In this document: positions 51,428-59,622 of the stretch, in pieces | Position numbering within the stretch: position 1 is the first letter of the stretch | Layout: every line of letters starts with the position of its first letter | Assembly: GCF_900095385.1 (NCBI RefSeq) | Contig: NZ_FMID01000017.1 | Location: 62,001 to 126,000, forward strand | Direction of reading: 5' to 3' | Length of the DNA stretch: 64,000 bases | From: Methanoculleus chikugoensis | GTDB taxonomy: Archaea > Halobacteriota > Methanomicrobia > Methanomicrobiales > Methanoculleaceae | Notes under the pieces: model-generated | The model's input: the letters and a program-made list of their open reading frames with translations, nothing else | Database searches by the model: none | Told to the model about the DNA's origin: nothing | Made by a program: the position numbers and the translations under genes

Positions 51428-51516
51428 CACGCGAAGCCGCGAAGGACGCGAAGAACGGTTATCCGAGAGCAACTCCCCTTCGCGGCTTCGCGCACTTCGC
51501 GTGAGGCTATACTGCC
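51428..51516. repeat. Dispersed repeat with inverted arms, copy 2
   Basis: CTCACGCGAAGCCGCGAAGG at the left end is repeated inverted at the right end, interrupted by a short insertion (CCTTCGCGGCTTCGCG, CACTTCGC, GTGAG). The middle holds ACGGTTATCCGAGAGCAACT, the part shared with copy 1 at 29637. The 205-bp gap between the MFS and RNase III genes holds nothing else. It looks like a small hairpin element without coding capacity. Confidence 0.65.
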
Positions 51517-51574
51517 TTCTATCGACGAACGGGTTTCCCCGGGGGTTGTGTGAAGCGTTCGACGGAGAGAACGG

Positions 51575-52045
51575 TTACACGCTCTCCGTGAGCCCGAGCC
51601 GCCGGAGCACTCCCGCGGCCGCACCCATCCCGCCGTCCAGGTAGACCGCGCCGACGAGCGCTTCCAGGCACTCGGCGAGGACCCGGCCGGAGGTCCAGAC
51701 CCTCTGGGCGGCCTCGCCCTTCCCCCAGCGGACGTAGTCCGCGAGAGCGAGGTCTTCGGCGAGAGCGCGGAGCCGGGACATGTTCACCAGGTTCATCTTG
51801 CGGTTCGTGATCGCGCCTTTGTCGTGCGCCCCGCCCGCGACCACCGCCTCAACGACGGCCACGTTGATGACCGCATCGCCGAGAGTGGCGAGGGCGTCCA
51901 TGTGGGCGTCGGCAGGAAGCCCCGCCTCCAGGGTGTAGGCGAGGCGGGTGAGCGCCCGCTCGAGAAGCGAACGATCCTTGAAGGTATAGCCGATCCGCTC
52001 CTCGATCACGCCCGGGTCCCTGCGGCCGGCGTCACTCTGGCGCAT
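51575..52045 (-). CDS. RNase III-domain protein, atypical, no dsRBD
   Basis: The 156-residue protein is a lone RNase III domain. FKDRSLLERALT opens it. The signature, ERLEFLGD in bacteria, reads MDALATLGDAV, so one metal-binding Glu is Ala; the second site reads AECLEALVGAVYLDGG with Glu for Asp. ALATLGDAV resembles bacterial Mini-III (ALAYIGDAV). It may process rRNA or have reduced activity. It is 9 bp upstream of nothing on its strand and lies downstream of the cyclophilin gene, probably co-transcribed with it. Confidence 0.78.
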   Translation of the reverse strand: MRQSDAGRRDPGVIEERIGYTFKDRSLLERALTRLAYTLEAGLPADAHMDALATLGDAVINVAVVEAVVAGGAHDKGAITNRKMNLVNMSRLRALAEDLALADYVRWGKGEAAQRVWTSGRVLAECLEALVGAVYLDGGMGAAAGVLRRLGLTESV

Positions 52046-52054
52046 AAAAAGAGG

Positions 52055-52540
52055 TTACTCCAGGACTTCCGCCTTCTCGATCCGGATGGGGACCTTCGGC
52101 TTATCGGCGGAGCCCGTCTTCACCTTCCCGATCTTGTCGACGATGTCCATCCCGCCGACGACCTCGCCGAAGACCGGGTGGGCGCTCGGCGTCTGTGGGT
52201 TGTCCCAGTCGAGGTAGGTGTTGTCCACCAGGTTGATGAAAAACTGGCTGCCGCCGGAGTTCGGGCGTCCGGTGTTCGCCATCGCGATCGTCCCCCGGAC
52301 GTTTGAGTGGCCCTTCACGAACTCGTCGGTGATGGTGTAGCCCGGGCCGCCCGTCCCGGTGCCGGTGGGGTCGCCGCCCTGGATCATGAAGTTCGCGATC
52401 ACGCGGTGAAAGATCGTGCCGTCGTAGAACCCGGATTTTGCGAGTTTCTCAAAGTTCCCCGCGGTCACCGGCATGTCGTCGTAGAGGCGGATCGTGATAT
52501 CTCCCATGGTCGTGTGGAGCACGACGTTCTTTTCAGCCAT
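52055..52540 (-). CDS. Cyclophilin-type peptidyl-prolyl isomerase
   Basis: The 161-residue protein has FHRVIANFMIQGGDP with the active Arg, and GTIAMANTGRPNSGGSQFFI, the full cyclophilin signature. No signal peptide is present, so it acts in the cytoplasm on proline peptide bonds. ATG 52540 is preferred to an ATG two codons upstream. The RNase III-like gene follows after 9 bp. Confidence 0.93.
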   Translation of the reverse strand: MAEKNVVLHTTMGDITIRLYDDMPVTAGNFEKLAKSGFYDGTIFHRVIANFMIQGGDPTGTGTGGPGYTITDEFVKGHSNVRGTIAMANTGRPNSGGSQFFINLVDNTYLDWDNPQTPSAHPVFGEVVGGMDIVDKIGKVKTGSADKPKVPIRIEKAEVLE

Positions 52541-52775
52541 AATCATTAACTCCGTTATGGTATTGTCCCGTTTTTCTACTTATACTGATGGAGGGCGGCA
52601 TGCCGGGAGGCCTGGCTCACCAGGTCAACAAGATCAAATAAACAAACCTCGCGAGTAAAAGTGATTTATATGAGCAGCCCGGAAATATATGTATGTACTC
52701 CGGAGCGAACATTCTCCCCGGCCGGGATATATCCACCATTCCCCATCCGATCTCTGGCAGCGGAGGGCTCCCCGA

Positions 52776-53465
52776 ATGAACCGCCGGGCGCCGGTCTTCA
52801 TCATCACCGGCGGACAGGGCCAGTGCAAGACGACGTTCCTGCATCTGGTTCTCGGGCTCATCGTCGGGCTGAACGTGCGCGTCCGCGGGGTCATCGCCCC
52901 CGGACACGTGCGGGACGGGCGGCGGTCGGGGTTCACCCTGGTCGACCTCGCCACCGGCGAGCACGAGGAACTCTGTTCGGTCGACCCCGATCCCCGGTGC
53001 GAGGCCCACGGCCGGTTCTACTTCCGCCCCGAAGGACTCGCGTTCGGCCGCCGGGCGCTCGCGCCGCCCGACCCGCGGGAGACCGATCTGATGGTCATCG
53101 ACGAGGTGGGGAGGTTCGAACTCCAGGGCGGGGTCTGGGCGGAGCAGCTCGACCGCCTGCTCGCGCACCCGCACCCGCCGATGGTCTGGACGGTCCGGCG
53201 CCGGCTCCTCGATACCGTCGTCGAGCGGTGGAATATCACGAACCCCGTCGTGGTGGACGTCGGGGCCGCGAGCGTCATGGCGACGGCGGACGCCGTGATG
53301 GATGCCGTCTGGGAGTGGCGGGAGGCGCAGACGTTCTCCCCGGTTCCGGCGCCTCCGCTCCCGGGGGATCGCATCGGCGCTCCAGCGCTCTTTGCGGATG
53401 CGGCCGCCGGGGCGCCACGGAGCACCCCGGTGATCCTCCGGCGGTGCTACGGTCCCGAGGAGTGA
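52776..53465 (+). CDS. THEP1-like P-loop NTPase with altered Walker A
   Basis: The 229-residue protein from ATG 52776 (GGAGGG upstream) has TGGQGQCKTT at residues 11-20 and Walker B LMVIDEVGRFELQ, the layout of THEP1 nucleoside triphosphatases (VIDEVGRFE). The Gly before the P-loop Lys is Cys17, an uncommon change. Residues about 180-229 are Ala/Pro-rich and appear unstructured. Family members hydrolyse NTPs and may modify nucleotides or RNA; the role is not known. Longer in-frame starts lack protein character. Confidence 0.75.
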   Translation: MNRRAPVFIITGGQGQCKTTFLHLVLGLIVGLNVRVRGVIAPGHVRDGRRSGFTLVDLATGEHEELCSVDPDPRCEAHGRFYFRPEGLAFGRRALAPPDPRETDLMVIDEVGRFELQGGVWAEQLDRLLAHPHPPMVWTVRRRLLDTVVERWNITNPVVVDVGAASVMATADAVMDAVWEWREAQTFSPVPAPPLPGDRIGAPALFADAAAGAPRSTPVILRRCYGPEE

Positions 53466-53922
53466 GGGGAGCCCTCCCCGGATCCGGAACGACAACGGGG
53501 ATCTGCGGAAAAACCCGATGCATTTTTTACTCCGGTATAATGAGCGGGCTACGAGAACGCCCACCGGCACCAACGCATCGACGGACTGCCGCCGGGTCGC
53601 GCACAGTCGATACACGACTTCCGGCCCTCGATTGCGGCTGAAAAATGGGATCTGCCTGCCGTGTCGCATATTCAGGCTGCCCAACCGCAAACGTGATGAC
53701 GACGGTCGTCCATTCCGGGCCTTCATGCCCAAGAAAGAACGTTGGGAACGGCCTTACCCCGAGCAAAGCCACCGCAGGAAGACCCGCGAGGAAATCCTTG
53801 GAGATTGCGCAACACGATATTATGAGTGATATCGTTATGAGCGCTTTTCAGACCGTAGTTTTCCTTTCACCCGCAACAACTCACTCTATGCGAATTTAGA
53901 GGCACGGAACATTCGGCGGTGC
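53466..53922. other. Intergenic, no convincing gene; carries direct repeat copy 1
   Basis: The 457-bp gap has two overlapping open frames with no ribosome binding site or family resemblance. At about 53765-53815 lies a sequence (GCAGGAAGACCC, CCTTGGAGATTGCGCAACAC) that resembles 59463-59515 in the same orientation. The two copies bracket the 5.6-kb block of the binding-protein and methyltransferase genes. Confidence 0.45.
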
Positions 53923-54981
53923 TTATGCCGTTCCGCTGAGTATCTCCGCCGCCTGCTCCCGTGTTATGTCGCAGTTGTAGAACTCTTTGTAGAAGGCTAT
54001 GACCTCTGCCTCCATATCGAAGTCCTTGAACTGTTCGGGGTAGATTATCTTCGCTACCCAGAGCACCATCAGCGGCGTCTCGCTCGTACGCTGGCACCAG
54101 TAGTGTGCTCCCATGGGCGCCGCATACACGTTTCCGTTCTTTATCGCGCTTACCCCGCTGAGCCTTGTATCATTTCGAACAGGGGCAGTCTGTTCGGGAT
54201 TGAAGAGGATGATCACGTCGGGGTCCCATGCGAGTAGCTGCTCCAGATCGAACGTCATGCTCTCCGCGACGCGTTTGTTCTTGGCGACAGCTATGCCTCC
54301 GGCTTTCTCGATCCACCAATCACTTATCTTGAGGCCTGCCGACATGCTGTTGTAGTTGCAGAACAGCACCTTCGGCCGCTGGTCGTCCGGCAGGGATGCG
54401 ACGACCTTACCCGGGCGGGCGGTGGCCTCGTCGAAGTACCTGACGTATCTCTCAGCCCTCTCCTGCTCGTCGAAGATCCCCCCGAGCACTCTCATCAGGC
54501 CCTTCACGTCCTCGGCATCCGTCCAGGAGAGGTAAATGACAGGGATATCGTTCTTCTCGAGTGTTTCTACTTGCCCCCTCTCCATGGTAAACACAACGTC
54601 GGGGTTGATCTTCATGAGCTCCTCGATATTGATCTCCCCGCCTGCTGGTTGGATCGTTGGCTTATTCTTTAGACCGGGCTCGATCGCATACTGGTACTTC
54701 CACTTGCCTTGTTTGATAAATGAGTCGGGCAGGTTATTGGCGATCTTATCCCCCTTCCCCATAATGAACATGAAACTATTCAACACCGGCACGGAACCGA
54801 TCGTCACGATACTATCGATATTCTTCGGGATGACAACCTCCCGCCCCGCCATGTCCGTGACCACCCTTGTCCCGCTGTCGGTTGCCTGTCCCTGCCCGGT
54901 GCAGCCGCAGGTGAACGCCAGAAGTGCTATGAGTGATAGGACTATGAACGCTTTCAGGACTGTACTCGTCTCTTTCATCAT
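53923..54981 (-). CDS. FepB/BtuF-like ABC substrate-binding lipoprotein
   Basis: The 352-residue protein has a lipoprotein signal (LIALLAFTCGCTGQG, with Cys for lipid attachment), then the PF01497 two-lobe fold. VVTDMAGREVVIPKNIDSIV opens the first lobe, INPDVVFTM ends it, and YWCQRTSETPLMVLWVAKII and YPEQF lie near the end. It captures a metal chelate or corrinoid outside the cell. ATG 54981 has AGGGGG upstream. It is more AT-rich than nearby genes, hinting at transfer. No permease is adjacent on this strand; the BtuC/BtuD pair at 59623 is the nearest partner. Confidence 0.88.
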   Translation of the reverse strand: MMKETSTVLKAFIVLSLIALLAFTCGCTGQGQATDSGTRVVTDMAGREVVIPKNIDSIVTIGSVPVLNSFMFIMGKGDKIANNLPDSFIKQGKWKYQYAIEPGLKNKPTIQPAGGEINIEELMKINPDVVFTMERGQVETLEKNDIPVIYLSWTDAEDVKGLMRVLGGIFDEQERAERYVRYFDEATARPGKVVASLPDDQRPKVLFCNYNSMSAGLKISDWWIEKAGGIAVAKNKRVAESMTFDLEQLLAWDPDVIILFNPEQTAPVRNDTRLSGVSAIKNGNVYAAPMGAHYWCQRTSETPLMVLWVAKIIYPEQFKDFDMEAEVIAFYKEFYNCDITREQAAEILSGTA

Positions 54982-55328
54982 CAACGCCCCCTGCAGGCCT
55001 CATACGCAGGTCCCGTACGGGTAGTCCTTCGGGCAATCCGGCATATCGCCTCACAGGTGTGGTATAACGTCTTTAATGCCGGGAGTTTAATTTTTTCTAT
55101 TTACAAAATAGATTTGTTAACATTTTATTGTTAATTTTCCCGTGTTGCGAGGTCGGTGAGTTCGCCGGGGCACCCCCTGGTACGGAACCCGGTTGGGCGA
55201 TCTCTGATGGGTTATACTCCGGTAAACCCCCGAAGTTCGGCGACAGGATGGGGAGAGGGGATACGAGAAGTTCTCCGTTAATTTCTCCGGGCATGCCGAA
55301 CGGAAAAGCATCGATCAGTTGAGCCCGT
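54982..55328 (-). promoter_or_regulatory. AT-rich promoter region of the binding-protein gene
   Basis: The 347-bp gap contains a strongly AT-rich stretch at 55085-55138. On the minus strand it includes TGTAAAT (55105-55099), a half-site also found before the genes starting at 59252 and 59623, and the palindrome TGTTAACA at 55115-55122. The rest holds no gene I can support. Confidence 0.45.
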
Positions 55329-56207
55329 TCATACCCCGTCTCCGGCCGTGACGGACCAGACCATCATGCCGCTGCAACTCTCTGTTTCGGAACGATATTT
55401 GCCGTCCGGCGACGCATTTTTGTAGTACTCCCTGATCTTTTCCTCGACATCGCTGGAAACATAGCGGGTGCATTTCAGATCGTTGATCGTCTCTTCCGCT
55501 GCTTCGGCCCAGTTCCGCTCCTGGGTCCTTGAAAAACGGCTGAACTTCACAAGCGGCCGGTAACCGAGAACATAGAGGTACATAAACGGATACACCATAT
55601 CCGGTCCGGGAGTTTCGGGTTCCTCACCCAGGATCTTCCTGAAAATCTCCCGGCGAGCCCCGTCTGTGCCCACCCTCCCGACGAAGCGGCTGTAATAGCA
55701 GAACTGCCTTGAACACGCCATCATCCGGTCGAAGGTCTCGACGTCCCTGATTCCCGGCGTCATCGACGCGATCACGAGATCGAACTTCTCCCGGAACCCA
55801 AGTTTGTCGATATCGGCCGACCACCACGAGCATTCGACCGCGTTGATCCGTAACCTCTCGTTTTTCGCGGTTTCCCTGAGGTGGTCGAGCATCCTCGTCG
55901 AGATGTCGAGGGCCGTGACGTCCGCCCCGGCCCGGGCAAGGGGGAGGGAGAGGGTGCCCGGTCCGCACCCGATGTCGAGGACGCGTGCGCCCTCGAGCGA
56001 GATACCGGCCTCCTCCAGAATTGCAAAAACATCGGCAACTCGTTTCCGGTGCCTTTCCTCATCCATGTTCTGTACAAAGCGGTCAGCCCGCTCATCCCAT
56101 TGGGTCGCCTGCAGGTCGTCAGTGACTATCCTGCTGTTCTGTGCCGATGCATTCCAGCAGTCGATCCAGCATTTCACATTGTTATCCGGTGTCATTCGTG
56201 CGTTCAC
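55329..56207 (-). CDS. Class I SAM-dependent methyltransferase
   Basis: The 292-residue protein has the SAM-binding motif VLDIGCGPGTLSLPLA near residue 95, ADVTALDIS as motif Post I, and a methanogen-specific C-terminal part. GTG 56207 overlaps the DUF364 stop in a GTGA arrangement; ATG 56195 is the alternative. The acceptor is unknown. The order binding protein, O-methyltransferase, DUF364, methyltransferase in one operon points to modification of a small metal-binding molecule (inference). Confidence 0.85.
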   Translation of the reverse strand: MNARMTPDNNVKCWIDCWNASAQNSRIVTDDLQATQWDERADRFVQNMDEERHRKRVADVFAILEEAGISLEGARVLDIGCGPGTLSLPLARAGADVTALDISTRMLDHLRETAKNERLRINAVECSWWSADIDKLGFREKFDLVIASMTPGIRDVETFDRMMACSRQFCYYSRFVGRVGTDGARREIFRKILGEEPETPGPDMVYPFMYLYVLGYRPLVKFSRFSRTQERNWAEAAEETINDLKCTRYVSSDVEEKIREYYKNASPDGKYRSETESCSGMMVWSVTAGDGV

Positions 56208-57043
56208 GGTTCCTGGGACCGCCGGACGGCGATCCGGTCGGCCCCCTTCCCGAAGAAGTGGTAGCCGGAACCGCCCTCGGCAAGGATATCCAGCAGGCGA
56301 TCGGGATCGGTCACCTGGTTTCCACCGACGATCTCCACGCCGCGCGAGAAGAGAGCATCGGGGAGGATGCTCACCGAAGGGCCGAGCACGACCACCGTGG
56401 CTTCCGGCCGGGCGAGTTCGAGCAGGTGGTCGAGCGTCCCGTTGATCAGCGTGGTGCCGGTGATGACCAGGGTATCGGCCCAGGGAACGACCATATCCGT
56501 CTCCTCGACCGGCGTGTAGAACGGCAGTTCGTCGGGCTTGAGCGTACGGGGATCCATCTCGAGGACGCGAAACGGCTGGCCGGCCTGCTTGAGGGCACGC
56601 AGATACGGGGTCAGCGCCCCGACGACCACGACATTCCCGCTCTCCTGTATCGTGAGGAGATCGACCGCATCGACGCCGCGTACAACGGGGTGATCCGGCC
56701 CGGGGCATACATCGTCACAGAGCGCCGATAACGCGCTGACGACCGCGATCCCGAGCGCCTTGCGCATCGGCCGGTCTCCAAGGGCGTCGGCCAGGTAGGC
56801 CCCTATGTTCCGCTCCCGGAGCCTCCCCGAGTGCGGCATCGCCTTTGCCGAACTCGGGCAGCAGACGGCTTCCGGGATCGACTTTATGGGCGTGGCGCAG
56901 ATGCCCCCGTGGCCCGTACTGAGTTTGACTCCGGTGAAGAAGATTCCCACAACCGCCCGCTCGACCCTCACGTCATCCATCCTCTCCCCGAGGCGCTCCT
57001 TGAGGATCCGGACGGTCTCGTCGAGGACTGTGCTGTCGCCCAT
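56204..57043 (-). CDS. DUF4213/DUF364 protein (putative heavy-metal chelation family)
   Basis: The 279-residue protein shows an N-terminal DUF4213-like part (VGIFFTGVKLSTGHGG) and a C-terminal Rossmann-like DUF364 part (VVVVGALTPYL, DTLVITGTTLINGTLDHLLELA, VVLGPSVSILPDALFSRGVEIVGG). The family has been suggested to bind or handle metals, without biochemistry that I know. Cys residues in CCPSSAKAMPHSG could be ligands. Its ATG overlaps the O-methyltransferase stop by one base, and its stop overlaps the next methyltransferase. Confidence 0.85.
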   Translation of the reverse strand: MGDSTVLDETVRILKERLGERMDDVRVERAVVGIFFTGVKLSTGHGGICATPIKSIPEAVCCPSSAKAMPHSGRLRERNIGAYLADALGDRPMRKALGIAVVSALSALCDDVCPGPDHPVVRGVDAVDLLTIQESGNVVVVGALTPYLRALKQAGQPFRVLEMDPRTLKPDELPFYTPVEETDMVVPWADTLVITGTTLINGTLDHLLELARPEATVVVLGPSVSILPDALFSRGVEIVGGNQVTDPDRLLDILAEGGSGYHFFGKGADRIAVRRSQEP

Positions 57044-58149
57044 CAGTTCCCGCACCCGCCCGGCCCGCAACTGCACCCGGAAGACGAGGAGCCGTCCCGG
57101 CAATGCCCGGTCTCGCTGTCACCTTTCGTCGCACAGAAGAGGACGCCATAGCCCATTCCGGTCTCGTGGGGGGAGTTGGTGATGTCGATGTATCCCAGGC
57201 GCTTGAGCACGGCCTCAAGGCCTTCCGGGTGGCAGAGCGGATGCCCGGCGCTCATGAGTGCCCGGTCGAGTTCTGCAGTCCCGCTCCCGGAGGCTATGGT
57301 GCAGCCCGGTGAGCAGAAGAGATGGTTGAGGACGAGAAGACCACCGGGGGCGAGGGATTCCGTGATCTTGCCGAGGACGTCCGTCAGCCGGTCCCGGAAC
57401 TTATAGAGGAGGTGCGAGACGATGACGAGGTCGTAACCCCTGCCCGGATCGTCGGCGAGGATGTCTCCTCCCCGGGCGGAGACCCGTCCACCCATACCGT
57501 ATTTGCCGATGTACTCCCGGGTCAGCGGCACCACGTGCGGTAGATCGAAGACGGTTGCCTGGAGGTTCGGGTTCTCCTGGCAGAGGGCGACGGCGTAGAG
57601 GCCGTGGCCGCCGCCGACATCAAGCATGGACCGGGCGTTCCCGAACTCGGGGCGCTGGCCGATCTGGCTGACTACGTGCTGCAGTTCGCCCCGGGTGCAC
57701 CGCTGGGCGACCGCCCTGAGGTGGTCGTGCGTCGGCCGGGGACCGGTTTTCGGTGTCTCCATGCCGTTCCTGAGCGTTGCGGCCAGGTCGGACCACAACG
57801 AAGTTTCCCTGCAGGCGGCGAGAATCAGGTCGCCCTGGTAGGTGGGGCTGGTGCTGACCAGGAGTTCTTCGGCGATTGGGGTGTTTGCACACACGTTCTC
57901 TTCGAACGTGATATATCCCATATCGGCGAGCGCCGCGAGAAAACCCCGGGTAAACATCCCGTTTATGCCGATTGCAGTGACGTCGTTTCGTGCGGTCGGG
58001 CCACGCTCCGAGAGCCAGTCAAAGAACCGGAGTTCGAGCGCTGCCGAGAGGACCTGGTACGATTGGTACCCGGACAGGGCTGCATCCAGGCGTGCAACAC
58101 CCTCTACCGCCGGCATGACCTGCCGGAGCTGGATTGTCTGTTTTGTCAT
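57043..58149 (-). CDS. O-methyltransferase-like enzyme with Cys-rich tail
   Basis: The 368-residue protein has an N-terminal winged-helix dimerisation domain (about 20-110, ALELRFFDWLSERG) and a C-terminal SAM domain (MLDVGGGHGLYAVAL, VFDLPHVV), the layout of plant- and polyketide-type O-methyltransferases. It ends in a Cys/His/Gly tail with GHCRDGSSSSGCSCGPGGCGN-like spacing that could bind a metal. The catalytic His of classic members is not clear. ATG 58149 is taken; TTG 58170 would overlap the binding-protein stop. Confidence 0.82.
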   Translation of the reverse strand: MTKQTIQLRQVMPAVEGVARLDAALSGYQSYQVLSAALELRFFDWLSERGPTARNDVTAIGINGMFTRGFLAALADMGYITFEENVCANTPIAEELLVSTSPTYQGDLILAACRETSLWSDLAATLRNGMETPKTGPRPTHDHLRAVAQRCTRGELQHVVSQIGQRPEFGNARSMLDVGGGHGLYAVALCQENPNLQATVFDLPHVVPLTREYIGKYGMGGRVSARGGDILADDPGRGYDLVIVSHLLYKFRDRLTDVLGKITESLAPGGLLVLNHLFCSPGCTIASGSGTAELDRALMSAGHPLCHPEGLEAVLKRLGYIDITNSPHETGMGYGVLFCATKGDSETGHCRDGSSSSGCSCGPGGCGN

Positions 58150-58166
58150 GGTGTAATCACATCCGT

Positions 58167-59252
58167 TCAAATTGGTGTCGGGTGGAGGATGCTCTCTACC
58201 TCTTGGTCCGTGAGGTCGTAGTCGTAGAACTCACGGAAAAACTTCTTTGTCTCGTCGGCGAGGTCGACGTCGGCGAACCGGTCGGGGTAGAGTTTCTGTG
58301 CAAGCCAGAGGATCCCGAGCGGGCTCTCCGGTGCGGGGCGATCCCACCAGAAGGTTCCTATGGGACACGGATACACCGCCCCATCCCGGACCGCTGTGAT
58401 GGTCGCAAACTGGGGGTTGGCTACAAACGCACCGGCCGGGCTCGAGTAGTCCTTCATGTTCGACGCAACGTAGATAACCTCGGGGTCCCACCGGACGAGC
58501 TCTTCGGCAGAGATCTCATAGCCCCCACGGATAACCTTCTGGTCGATCCCTCCGGCGACGTTGATCCCTCCTGCCGCGCGAATCATGTCGTTGCCCCACG
58601 CACCGTGTCCTTCTGTCTTGAGGGGCGTGCTCATCATATAATAGACCCGTTTCCGCTCGCCCTCGGGGATATCGGCGAGTTTCGACTCTATCCGCGCGAG
58701 CGTTTCATCCCAGTACGCAACCAGCCGTTCGGCACGCTCTTCGCGCCCGAAGACCAGACCCAGCATGCGGAACTCCTGTTTCAGTTCCTCGACTCCGGCA
58801 CGCCCCGTGAGTACCCGCACGACCGGAACCCCGGCCGCTTCAATGCGGGCGTTTCCAGTCTCTGCATAATAACTCCCGATAACGATGTCGGGGTTGAGTT
58901 TCAGGATCTCCTCCACGTTGGCGTTGTCGAAGGAACCGACGTCGGGTGTGGTGCAGTATCCCGGGACGACGGTGTACAGGCGCTCCGTAGTGCATTGTTG
59001 CGGCTGGGCGACGACCCGGTCGCCGACCCCCAGGGCGGCCAGTTCCTGCGCCGCTCCGCCGCAGCAGGTGATGGCCACGGTCCTGACCTCGGACGGGATG
59101 ACCACTGTCCTGCCGTCCATATCAGTAATGTTCCGGACGGTTACAGCAGATTCTTCACCGGCTGTCCCGGGCGCTGCAAGGATGAAAGCAAGAGCCAGGA
59201 CGGCGCAGACGGCCACAATGGCAGGAACCAGATGACGAGCATCTTTCTTCAT
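58167..59252 (-). CDS. FepB/BtuF-like ABC substrate-binding protein
   Basis: The 361-residue protein has a signal peptide or anchor at about 8-31 and the PF01497 fold, with ITDMDGRTVVIPSEVRTVAI, LKLNPDIVIGSYYAE, FWWDRPAPESPLGILWLAQ and LYPDRF. It has Cys pairs unusual for the family (ITCCGGAA, PQQC, GYC). It heads the operon with the two methyltransferases and DUF364, so the imported ligand is probably the substrate or product of those enzymes. Confidence 0.88.
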   Translation of the reverse strand: MKKDARHLVPAIVAVCAVLALAFILAAPGTAGEESAVTVRNITDMDGRTVVIPSEVRTVAITCCGGAAQELAALGVGDRVVAQPQQCTTERLYTVVPGYCTTPDVGSFDNANVEEILKLNPDIVIGSYYAETGNARIEAAGVPVVRVLTGRAGVEELKQEFRMLGLVFGREERAERLVAYWDETLARIESKLADIPEGERKRVYYMMSTPLKTEGHGAWGNDMIRAAGGINVAGGIDQKVIRGGYEISAEELVRWDPEVIYVASNMKDYSSPAGAFVANPQFATITAVRDGAVYPCPIGTFWWDRPAPESPLGILWLAQKLYPDRFADVDLADETKKFFREFYDYDLTDQEVESILHPTPI

Positions 59253-59622
59253 ACCAACTACACCGTATATTAGTGCAGCGTGAGGAGATATTAAATATAT
59301 AATATTTACATCTTGAGATTGTCAAGTTAAAACGGTTTATTGGCAAGGATACAGAGATCTGTATCCCCGCACCCGAACCGATACGCCCCATTCGGCACGG
59401 TGATCTCGAATCGGGCACACTTGAACTGTTACAACACACCGGTTGCGGCGGTAATCCAAGCGGAGCCGCCGCAGAAAAGACCCCTGAGGGAACCCTTGAG
59501 GAATTGCGCAACGCGACAGAACCTGCCGAACCTTTTTATCATTGTTGTAAATGTTATGCAGTTTACATTCCCATAAAGTTAAATGAAAAGTATAGGCAGA
59601 TCAGATATGGACGGTATACCGG
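59253..59622. other. Divergent promoter region with repeat copy 2
   Basis: This 370-bp gap separates the binding-protein operon from the ABC permease genes. The left side is very AT-rich (59281-59312) and holds the minus-strand promoter and TGTAAATATT at 59310-59301. The middle (59463-59515) is copy 2 of the direct repeat near 53.8 kb. The right side holds the dyad at 59546-59567. A short open frame across it lacks support. Confidence 0.5.
59546..59567 (+). promoter_or_regulatory. Dyad operator candidate before the ABC permease
   Basis: TGTAAA at 59546-59551 and TTTACA at 59562-59567 are exact inverted arms spaced by 10 nt. The left half continues as TGTAAATGTTATG, close to TGTAAATATTATA on the minus strand before the divergent operon. 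A metal-responsive repressor shared by both transcripts is plausible. Confidence 0.5.

Noticed and set aside
53518-53899. Two overlapping open frames between the THEP1-like gene and the binding protein
   Set aside because: No ribosome binding site, no family resemblance, and the region is partly a non-coding repeat.
55128-55322. 64-codon plus-strand frame
   Set aside because: It lies across the promoter side of the binding-protein gene, lacks a ribosome binding site and reads as low-information sequence.
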